Shown: piece by piece, positions 23,604 to 32,614 of the stretch
How positions within the stretch are numbered: position 1 is the stretch's first letter
How the letters are laid out: the number at the start of each line of letters is the position of its first letter
From: Blastocladiella emersonii ATCC 22665
Lineage: Eukaryota > Blastocladiomycota > Blastocladiomycetes > Blastocladiales > Blastocladiaceae
DNA length: 64,000 nucleotides
Reading direction: 5' to 3'
Assembly: GCA_025594325.1 (NCBI GenBank)
Contig: JANHCV010000016.1
Coordinates: forward strand, 372,001 to 436,000
The notes under the pieces: model-generated
What the model was told of the DNA's origin: nothing
Seen by the model: the letters and a program-made list of their open reading frames with translations, nothing else
Database searches by the model: none
Program-made: the position numbers and the translations under genes

Positions 23604-24218
23604 TCGCCCGACCGGCCCGAGCCCGTGCGGATCAACCCGTACAGCGGCGAGAGCTTCGCCATGACGGTGAAGCCTGAGTACGAGTACGGGTTCGGCCGCG
23701 AACGCGGCAGCAGCATGTCGTTTGACAACCCGCCGCCCGCGAAGCCTGCGCCTCCACGGCCCCGTATCGACCGAAAATGCTGCTTCGGCTGCATGGACAT
23801 CAAGGCGGGCGTGATCCTCCTGCTCATCCTGAATCTCTTCGTCGGCCTGCTCCTGTTCTGCGCGCTCATCGTCTTCGGCGCGCTGTTCACCAAGGACACG
23901 AGGATCGACTCGGTCTACCTCGTCGCGTACATCGGGATCCTGGCGTGGGGCGCGTGGACGGTCGGCCGCGGCCACCTCGCCGGGTTCCGGTTCTTTGTCG
24001 GTGCCCGAGTCGGCATCACGCTGCTCGAGCTCGCCGCCATGATCGCGCCCGTCATCTTCTGGCCGGCTAACCCGGACCGCGACGACACTTCGCTGCTCCA
24101 GATGATTCCCGTCAACGCATTCGAGGTGTTCATGACCGTCGTATGCTGGCGGTACATTCCCGTCATGGCCGCCGAGTCCGAGGCCAGGGCGGCAGCAGCA
24201 GCGGCCCGGCTCCCCTAG
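23562..24218 (+). CDS. Small four-helix membrane protein
   Basis: ATG 23562, stop 24216-24218, 218 residues, no intron. An (AGCAAC)n repeat at about 23569-23603 encodes a Ser-Asn run at the N-terminus. A Pro-rich cytosolic part follows. The motif RKCCFGCMD then stands directly before the first membrane helix (KAGVILLLILNLFVGLLLF), a likely palmitoylation site. Three further hydrophobic segments follow (VYLVAYIGILAWGAWTV, VGITLLELAAMIAPVIF, VNAFEVFMTVVCWRYI), and an Ala-rich tail ends the protein. The Cys cluster plus four helices is common among uncharacterised fungal membrane proteins, and I cannot assign a function. Its stop codon is 37 bases from the inner edge of the right repeat arm, so the duplication came to rest in its 3' flank. 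Confidence 0.75.
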
Positions 24219-24508
24219 TACATGATTGCATCAAGATAAATAGCGTTTTCATTCACCCCAGGGTGCGTGCGACCGCGGGCCGCGTCGACCTCGCCAAGCG
24301 CGCGGCGCGGGGCGAGGGAGGGCCACGAGGAGCAGCGATCCCACGGCTAGGGGAGGGGACGCCAGCGGCCCAGACGTGACAGGAAGAGCAGGAGTGGGTT
24401 GGGCGGGAAGCGAAGACAAACGTGTGGTAGACGGTGGCGGTCACAAGGGAGCGAGCATCGGCCGAGGGGCGACCGCGGAGAAGAGGGAAGGATGGTGGCG
24501 CAGGTCGT

Positions 24509-24601
24509 CACGTGGGCCGCTGGATGACGTGAAGGCGAGGAGGGAAGTGGCGCGGCGCCACAGCGTGCGGCGGGGCACCGACAACCGCTGTGGCGCCGCG
24601 C
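24509..24601. promoter_or_regulatory. CACGTG and 16-bp inverted repeat upstream of the right mini-gene
   Basis: Mirror copy of the left-arm element: CACGTG at 24509-24514, inverted repeat halves at 24550-24565 and 24586-24601, and GTTATACC at about 24651-24658 as a possible TATA-like element some 26-33 bases before the ATG at 24684. Confidence 0.4.
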
Positions 24602-24683
24602 GGCGGACGAGGCGGCTTCTGGGTCGACACACTCTGCTACGCACACTTCCGTTATACCGAACCACATTTCAAACGTCGTCACC

Positions 24684-24851
24684 ATGAAGCACTTCTACAT
24701 TCTTGCTCTCATCGCCATGGCCATGGTGGCCCGCGCTGCGCCCACCGACAAGACCGACGAGGCGCCCGTCCAGTTCGAGGCGAACCTCGCCTTCGCGTCG
24801 CCGTTCCTCAACGTGCCCGAGCTCGCCCTCCCGCAGCCGCAGGCGCCCTGA
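24684..24851 (+). CDS. 55-residue secreted mini-protein related to the PhoD pro-region (right copy)
   Basis: Identical to the copy at 13072-13239, with ATG at 24684 and stop TGA at 24849-24851. Signal peptide, then the NLAFASPFLNVPELALP core shared with both phosphatases, then a Gln/Pro end. The full promoter segment was duplicated with it, so both copies should be expressed alike. Unlike the neighbouring PAS gene in the same arm, this copy has no damage. See the left copy for the choice between peptide and relic. Confidence 0.65.
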   Translation: MKHFYILALIAMAMVARAAPTDKTDEAPVQFEANLAFASPFLNVPELALPQPQAP

Positions 24852-24929
24852 GCCCGACAAGCACGCCGCCGCCGCTCGACCAAGGACACCACCCAAGTGT
24901 GTGTTGTCAATCAACGATGAATCTAAGAT

Positions 24930-27900
24930 CTACGTTCTGCGCACACTGTGCAACCCCGCGGGCGCATCCGCCGCTGCCGCGCCCATGTGCCGTCTGATCC
25001 CCTGCGAGATACCGCGCAGGTACTGCTTGAGCGGCTTCTGGCGGTTGATGACGGCCTGCGGCACCATGAGCAGCAGCAGGCAGTTCTGCTTGATGTCCTC
25101 GCGCATGCGCTGCTGGAACCGAAAGAGGCCGTAGTGCACGACGACCACGAGGAAGATGACGGCAACGTGCACGTTGAGGTTGATGGCGCCGTCCGCCTGC
25201 GACGCCGCGTCGATATCGCCCAGGTGCCGCTCCAGCAGCAGCCGCGTCCCGAGATCCAGGTCGCCCTGCACACTCCCGAGAAACGCCGCCAGCGCCGCGT
25301 GCGTGTTCGCGTCGGGCGCCGACCCGCCGCCGGGCGCGCCCGCGATCGTCTGCACCGCCTGCAGCGCGTCCTCGAGCACGTACGCGTACCCGCGCGACGA
25401 AGCCGTGCCCGCGAGCGACGCGTCAATGTTCGACGTCGCCGTGTACGCGTACGCCGACGTGAGCAGCGCGCGCGTCGGCGCCGGGTCATCGTACCGCGAC
25501 ACGAGCGAGTTGATCTGTCGCAGCGCGACGCGCAGGTCGTGCACCTGCGTGTTGAGCGTCGCTGCGCGCTGCGTCCAGTTGGTGCCCGGACGCGCAACCT
25601 CGAGGGCGACCGACGCCATGGGGCTACACCGTGACGTGGTGTGAGCTTGAGCGACGAGAGAACGCAAGGGGGAAGGAAACGCACTAAATGGTCGTGTGGA
25701 ACGCAACGGCCGTCTGCATCCCCTGCAGCGAGCACTGGACGCCCTGCTGGACGCGCGCGAGGCGGAACAGGACCAGGACCAGCGACGGGATCATGATCCA
25801 CGCGTACAGCGTCGCGACGATCACGTACGCGCGGTAGTCGGTGCCCGCGACCATGGGCTTGGACGACCTCTTGTCCTTTTCGCTCGGCCGGAAGAACGAC
25901 GCGCGGTGCAGAGGGTTGAACGGCGATCCTGGAACCGCGGCCATGGATCCCGTCACTGCATGCGTCGATGCGGCCGCGGCGGCCGCGGTGTGCGATGCGA
26001 TGGCCTCGGCGCTGTCGCCGTGCTCGTGGCTCGAGTGTGAGAGGGATTGCAACTGCTCGCCCTCGGCGGGACGCGTCTCCTCGCGGTCCTCGTCCTCCCA
26101 GTCGGCGTCGTCGAGCTCGTACACCTGGTACGCGAGATACTGGATGACGTGCCGCGGAATTCCGGTGAGCAGCACAAGCGCCTTGGACCGCTCGCGGTTC
26201 AGGTTGCGGACCTCGGGCCACAGCACGAGGAGGAACACGGCCTACATTGTCGCTCAGTGGTCAGTGTTGAGTCCGGCCTCGAGTCACGCGAAGCGAGGGC
26301 GTACGAGAGCGATGATGGGCAGCGAGAGCGTCGCGATGATGACAGAGTACGTTTCTGCGTTGGAAAAGTTGATGACCACGTTGTCAATCTTGTCCGAGAA
26401 GAAGAAGACGGTCGACAGCAGCTGGTCCTTGTTGGCCGTGAGAAAGTTCCAATGCCGGCTGGCCGTCGGGTCGCCCGTGACGTTGGCCATGGCCGCGCAC
26501 GCCGCCGACATGCGACTGAACACTTGCCACACGTCGGGGATCACTGCCTCGGTCGCCGCCCGCGGGTCCGTGAGCACAAACAGCTTGAGCGACACGTCGA
26601 CAGGCGTGTCGATCTGCAGGGGCTGGTTCGGCCGGGACATGGCGTTGAACGCCGTGCTGAGCTCCGACAGTCGCTGGCCGTACGCAACGAGCTTGCCGCG
26701 TATGTCCTCGGCGCACAGCGGCGACGACGCGAGCGCGGGCGCCGCGGGCACCACCACGTTGCAAAAATACAGCTGCTCCGTCTTCTGCAGGATCGAGCTG
26801 ACGATCGGGACGTGGTCGGCGGCGACGCGTACCATGTTGAAGTCGGGTTTCCCCTTGACGCTGAACACGACGACCACGGCGATGGCCGCGAGCGCCGTCA
26901 CGATGAAGCTGACCCACAGCCGCCGCTGCAGCGCGCCGTGCAGCGGGTTCGTCTTGGAGCTCTTCCACGCGAGGATCAGCCGCGAGTTGCGGTCGCCGCG
27001 CGTCGTCTGGCTCTCCGTGTCGCTGCCCGACACGGACGCGTTGTCGACCACCGACTGCGTCGCGACCGTGTCGTCGTCTGTGTCGTACGCCGAGTTGACG
27101 ATGCGCGGGTTCGCCGGCGTCTCCGACTTGAGCTGCTGCGGCGTCTTGAGCGTGAGCACCTTGGCCCCGGTCGCGGTCGCGGTCGCGCCCGAGTCCATGG
27201 TCCCGGCGCCCATCACGGACGCCGCACCGAGCGACACGGACACGCGGCGCGGACCCGTCGGCGTTGGGCTTGCGCCGCCGTGGAAGACGGGACAGCCGCC
27301 ACCGCCGCCGCCGCTCGCGAGGCCGTCTTCGTCAGGAGGAGCGAGACCGGCGGGATCGCGGACCGAGCGCTGAATCGAGGCCGCCCGAGGTGCGCGAGGA
27401 TCGAGCTCCGACTCGCTGTCCTCGGGGACAGACGGCGGGATGACGCGGGCGCGGGTGACCTGCGGGCTGGTCATCGACTGGCCCGGCGTGACCATGGTGC
27501 TGCTACCCCCGCTGCTCCCGTTCGGGTCCGCGGGGATCGAGTCGCTGGACCGGTGGCTGTGGCTGCGCGACAGAATGTCGGGCACGGACCCGTCCTCGGG
27601 CCGGCGCAGCGCCGTCGTCCACATGGCGCTCGGCGACAGCGACGAGCTGCTCTCGCCGGCGCCGCCGCGGGTCCCGCCGAGGTGCAGGCTGCGGATAATG
27701 TCGGGGCTGACCTTGTACGCGATGGGCCCGTGGACGACGCGGACCATAAAACTCGCCATGCCCGTCTCTGGGTCGGTGCGCGGGCACACCTCGACGTTGA
27801 CAGGAAATGTCGACCCGTCGCGGTGCACCGCGGCCAGCGCCTGCCGCGCGTACCCGCCCGACTCGGGGTGCGTGACGACGCCCTGGATGTGCGTCGCGAG

Positions 27901-30900
27901 CGGCCGGCCGAGCAGCTGCTCAATGTCGACGCCGACCAGCGCGGCAAAGTCGTCGTTGGACTGCGTGATCTTGCCCGCCTCGTCGAGCGTGATGAGGCCC
28001 TCCTTGAGGATCAGGTCTTCGGTCTGCAGCTCGATGCCGTCGTCGAGCTCGCACCCGCTGACCAGCATCGGCAGCAGCGTCTTGTCGCGGCGCAGGACGA
28101 GCGTGTAGAACTGGGTCGTGGGCAGCGACGCCGTGATGGTGTCGAGCAGCGTGCGCAGGTTGGCCTGGTGCGGCGCCTGCGGGACGGGCGGGAACAGGAC
28201 GGCGAGCGAGCGGCCGGGCAGGTCGGGCGTGGCCCACCGCTCCTTGAAGAAGGCGCCCGTGGCCGTGATGTGGCCGGACATGCTGACCTGGATGCGGTTC
28301 TCCTCGCGCGTCTTCTCGGCGCGCGGGTCGTAATTGTCGTTGATGCGGTTAATAGTCGCCTTGTACATCGGCTCGGTCCCGCCAAACGAGCTCGGCACGG
28401 CCTGCACGCGGATCCGCACCGTAAACACGGTGCCGTCGCGGTGCACGGCCGGATAGATGCGGCCCTCGAGCGAGGTCATCATTACGCACGCGCGCGTGCG
28501 CCGGTGCCTGTCGAGATAGCTATCGTGGAACGACCGGTACGGCTCGGGCATCAGCATCTTGACGTTCTTGCCCACGAGCCCGTCGCGCGCCCACCCGAAG
28601 AGGATGTACGTGTCGTCGTTGACTGACTTGATCTCGCCGCTGCCCGTGATGCACACCTCGGCCGTGAGCTGGCGCAGGTCGAGCATCGTGCCCCGAAAAT
28701 ACGTGTCGCCGTTGATGACGAGCTCGTTGACCTCGAGCGACACGGGGATGAACTTGCCCGACTTTTCCTTGGCCATGAGGCAGCGGCCCGTCGTACCGAT
28801 GACGTGCGGCACGCCCGTCTCGAGGAACCGCTGCAGGTACGAGTCGTGGTGCGAGGCGTGGTCCGGCGGCATGATCATGTTTACGTTTTCGCCGACCATC
28901 TGGCTCGACGAGAACCCGAGCATCGTGGTCGCAAACTTGTTGTGCATCTGGATCTTGCCCTCCTTGTTGATGATGATCATGGCCGTCGAGTCGAGGTCGG
29001 CCACGGGCGTGATGAGGCCTGCGAACAGCCGCTGCGCGCCCTTGAGCTCGACGACCTGCAGGTCCATGGGGAATGCGTAGCCCTTGGCGTGCTGCCCGAA
29101 GATCCGCTGCTTCGGACCCATGAAGCGCTTGACACCCGTCTGGCGGTACCGTTCGAGGTAGAAATCGTGGAAGGACCGCCACGGGTGCGGCACGATGAGG
29201 TTGATTTTCCTACACAACGCATGGGCGTGAGTGTCGCGAGCTCGCGAAGTCGGTGGCGGCCATGGTCATGATCACGGCCATGGTGATCACGACCACGGCA
29301 AAGGTCATCGCGAGAGCGTACCGAGACACGAGGCTCAGCTTCGAATCGTAGCCGAACACCTTGAGCGCGCCCGGGTTCACGTCCGTGATGGTGCCGTTCG
29401 CGTCCATGGTGATGACGGCCGACTTGCTGTAGTGCGTGAGCGACGCGCCCGACATGCCGCCGCCACCGCCCTCGCCACCGCCGCCCGACAGGTCGCCGCC
29501 GGATCGCGCGAGCTCCTCCTCGCGGGCGCGCGCCGCCTCGGCCAGGTTCGAGTACGTCGCCGACAGCTCGCTGTCGTTGAGCACGAGCCGCGAGAAATCC
29601 GAGTACGCTTGCAGGATGTGGGCTGCTTTCGGATACTACACGTGCGGTCAGGCTCGCGCTGAGTGACCACGGCCACGGCCAGGAATTCGTGCGAGACGTA
29701 CCCGCGACAGCAGCTGCTTGTAAAACTCGTCGGCGCGGCTCGTGTTGGTCATGATGGCGCGCACCGACGCCTCGAACGCCTTGAACTGCACGCGGCGAGA
29801 CAGGAGCAGCACCCAGAATTGCTGGATCGAGTCGACACACTTGGCGTGGTACCGCTTGGCCTCGGTGTAGCTGCGCTGGAACTCGACGTACTGCAGCAGA
29901 TCGAGCTTATCCATGCCGGCAATCACGTCCTGCGTCGCGGCCTTTTGCTCGTGGTCCATGCTCCGGCAGAAGAGCAGGAACCGCTGCGCGAGCGACGGCT
30001 CGAGCTGCGGGATCCCGTCCCACGACGCCGCGTCCGTCGTCAGCACGGGCACGCGGTCGGGCGTCGCGGCCCGCTCGATCTGCAGCGTGTCGGCAAAGGA
30101 GCAGTACAGCAGGTGCACAGCCGCGTCGTTGGGGTGGATCTGCAGCGCCGCGCGGTACTACGCCTCGGCCGCGTGCCAGGCCGCCGTGCGCTGCAGGATC
30201 CGACCCACGATCTCGACGCAGTTGACGTCGCCGAGCAGCGACATGACGAGCGGGTTGGCGATCAGCCGGCCGTGTGCCGAGTGCGGCGCCTCGTTGAGCA
30301 TCTCGGTCGACGCGTCGAGACGGACCACCGGGCACCCGCCGCCCCCGCCGCCGCCGCTCAGGCGCGTCGCGCCGCCAATGCTGCCACCGATACCGCTCGC
30401 GAGCGCCGCGCCGATCTCGGACGTGAGGTTGGTGCGTGACCCGTGCGCCGTCGACGGCATGCCGCCGTGGTGGTGGCGGCCGCCGGGCCCGCCGCGGTCG
30501 GGACCCGCGGCCATGGCCGCGTCGACCTCGACCTGGACCAGCATCGCGAGCCGCTTGAATGTGGTGATGCGCGCCTTGGCGAGGCGCGACCCGACGAACC
30601 CGGCGGGCAGCAAACCGATGACCATGACGAAATCGATGACGCGGTTTTCGGCGACGTAGTTGGTGGGCGACGCGGCGGATACGAGGCCGCAGAACGACAA
30701 CCAGATGAGCGAGCACGTCAGCGCGCTCTGCCACCGCGTCGCGGACGCGTGGTGGAACGGCAGCGTCGCCAGTAGCTGGTACTCGAGGAACACGGTCATG
30801 GCGAGGTAGCACACGGCCGAGACGACGGGCGGCCACACGCCGTGGCCGAGGTACTCGCCCATGATGACGAACGCGACGGTGAAGACCACCGAGAACATGT

Positions 30901-31193
30901 TGAATATGGGGTTCGAGCACGCCAGGATCTCGTTCTTGGGGTAACGCGGCGTGACGGACGTGAGCGTCGTGGCGAGGAGCAGCGGGACGAGGATCGCCGT
31001 GGCCAGGATGCCCGCGATGGCCGGCGCGAGCGACGTGCTGGGCTGGAAACACGGCGTCGACTTGAACGACACGAGCGTGTTGGTGGCCGGGTGGCACATG
31101 AGCGGGTTCAAGAGGATGCTGACGCTCGACACGACAAAGTACTGCAGCACCAGCGAGATGAGGACGTTGAGCGCCTTGACCGCCCACAGCTGC
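24930..31193 (-). pseudogene. Truncated, nonsense-mutated copy of the PAS membrane protein gene
   Basis: Mirror of the gene at 6231-12993, with exon equivalents 31193-29702, 29635-29322, 29209-26305, 26241-25685 and 25623-24930. It lacks exon 1 and the first part of exon 2, losing the promoter, the start codon and the first membrane helices. In addition, codon TGG (Trp, left 7763-7765) has become TAG at 30160-30158, within the sequence AWHAAEAWYRAAL. An open frame enters it from 31450 through the antisense of the transposase-like DNA and would give a 430-residue chimera ending at that stop, still with several membrane helices but no PAS domain. All splice sites and the four PAS domains remain intact downstream, as expected for very recent loss. 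Confidence 0.9.
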
Positions 31194-31906
31194 CTGAGGT
31201 CTTCATTCATCCTGATGAGTTGAAGGCGGTCACGGTCAAACGCCCTGACATTCTCTCGCCAAGGTTCTACAACCGTGATAAACAGGATGTTCCGCAGGCG
31301 ATGCGGGCCTTCAATGCGGAAGTGCTCAAGGTGCTTCCCAACGCGCCCCACAGCGTGTGCTTTTGGTTGCTCAACGCTTGCCGCATGCTTCACGACTCGG
31401 TCGACGCCCGCGACCCTTCTTTTGCGCAGCGCTACCAAGAGGTCATGCATTTCCGGCGAGTATGGTGCCGCTTGTTTGCAGGACCGCTCACCGCGACTTC
31501 ATCGCCTCCGCAGCACGTTCTGAACTGGCCGGTTAAAATGATCGAGGGCATGTTCTCCATCGCCGAGTCGTTCTTGTCCATGCACGCCGCTTACGCTCGG
31601 GCGAACGTGGGCAAGCTCAACGTTCCTCCCTTAGTGGCGCGAGTGGGCACGAGCGACGCGGACGAGAACTTGTTCTCGGAAATCCGCTTTGCATTGCAGC
31701 AGGACGGGAGGGCGATCAGCAACCGCTTGTCGCACGCAGACATCTCACTTAAGCTCAGCAAGATCTACGCGTTCATGAGTCTCGCCATGGTTTCACACGC
31801 GGAACGAGGATACTTTCATTTCCCCGTCCGTCGCCACAGCACCCGACCAATGCGATGCTTGGTAGCCCGGACAGCCCGTTCCTCCTCGGCCGGACAATCG
31901 ACATGA
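31194..31906 (+). mobile_element. Fragment of a transposase-like gene (P-element/THAP9 type suspected)
   Basis: From 31194 the + frame encodes about 235 residues unlike the neighbours: balanced amino acids, visibly lower GC and mixed third positions. It starts abruptly at the repeat edge (VFIHPDELKAVTVKRP) and ends at the stop 31904-31906. Useful marks are FWLLNACRMLHDSVDARDPS in the middle and GTSDADENLFSEIRFALQQD towards the end. The latter resembles the 'E-N-x-F-S-x-I-R' block near the C-terminus of P-element and THAP9 transposases. There is no 5' part, start codon or recognisable terminal inverted repeat, so it is a broken piece. The frame is open upstream into the antisense of the PAS gene only by chance. 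Another cut-and-paste family or a captured host domain remains possible. Confidence 0.42.
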
Positions 31907-32614
31907 TCGAGCGCACGAGGACAATCCGTGCTGTACGAGCCCTCGCTCATCGCGATGGCGCAGGCCGAGGTCGCGCACGAGCAGGTCGCTCAGCGCTGCC
32001 CGCGCTGCGCCACAAGTCGCTTGATTCCGTCGCGGTTAGTGATACACGTGTATAATAATAAAAAGCGACTGGAATTTATTCCACACGACTAAACGCGGGG
32101 AGGTGGGGCGGGGAGGGGAGGGGCGGCGAGTCGACCCGGCGCGAGACGTGAACCGCGAGACACGCGAGACGCGTCGCGCCACGTCGCGCCACGTCACCCA
32201 GAGTGGCAGGTGGCCGGCCGTTTACCCGCTTGACTATCCCGTGACGAAATGATCCCGCGCTGGCGGCCGATGACCTCCACCCCCCTGGCGGCGGGGCACC
32301 GACGACCGCTGTGGCGCCGCACGGCGGACGAGGCGGCTTCTGGGTCGACACACGGCCGTCTCCCGTTCGCTCCGCTACGCACGCTCCGTTATACCGAACT
32401 GCCTCTGGCGGCACAGCACGGCGCGGTGCAACGCGACCAACATCTCGCCCAGCATTTCGAATCTCATCACAAGTTGAAGCGAGCGCAAACGTGTTACATA
32501 TTCTTTCCTCTTCATCATCAAGTCGGTTCCACTTCTTCCACTTCATCTTCAAGGCACGCAAATCGAAATTCAAACTAAACTAATCCTAGCCCTCCTTCCC
32601 CACTCGTGGCGAGC
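31907..32614. other. Intergenic region with AT-rich tail and repeated promoter DNA
   Basis: No gene is evident. An AT-rich stretch at about 32036-32075 (GTATAATAATAAAAAGCG) could be a poly(A) region for the transposase-like piece. A block rich in CGCGAGAC and CACGTC repeats lies at 32135-32205. A copy of the mini-gene promoter occupies 32289-32400 (separate entry). The right end is 3' flank of the glycerol-3-phosphate dehydrogenase gene. Confidence 0.5.
32289..32400 (+). repeat. Diverged third copy of the mini-gene promoter
   Basis: This segment matches 24568-24662 with few substitutions, from CGGGGCACCGAC through GGCGGCTTCTGGGTCGACAC to CCGTTATACCGAAC. It has an extra block of about 19 bases after the GTCGACACAC step. 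It lacks the left half of the 16-bp inverted repeat, and no mini-protein frame follows it. It lies outside the 6.9-kb repeat, so it predates or is independent of that event. Confidence 0.75.

Larger units (their letters stand above)
24256..31193. repeat. Right arm of the 6938-bp inverted repeat
   Basis: Reverse-complement copy of 6730-13667. The inner edge is sharp: the shared bases end in CCCCAGGGTGC at 24256, with unrelated DNA before it. The outer edge at 31193 falls in PAS-gene coding sequence and meets transposase-like DNA. The 10,588-bp spacer between the arms holds both phosphatases, the zinc-finger gene and the small membrane protein gene. Confidence 0.95.

Noticed and set aside
30842-31906. 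354-residue + strand frame joining antisense PAS DNA to the transposase-like piece
   Set aside because: The first 118 residues are a shadow of the PAS exon; only the part after 31194 looks like protein. The fusion is accidental.
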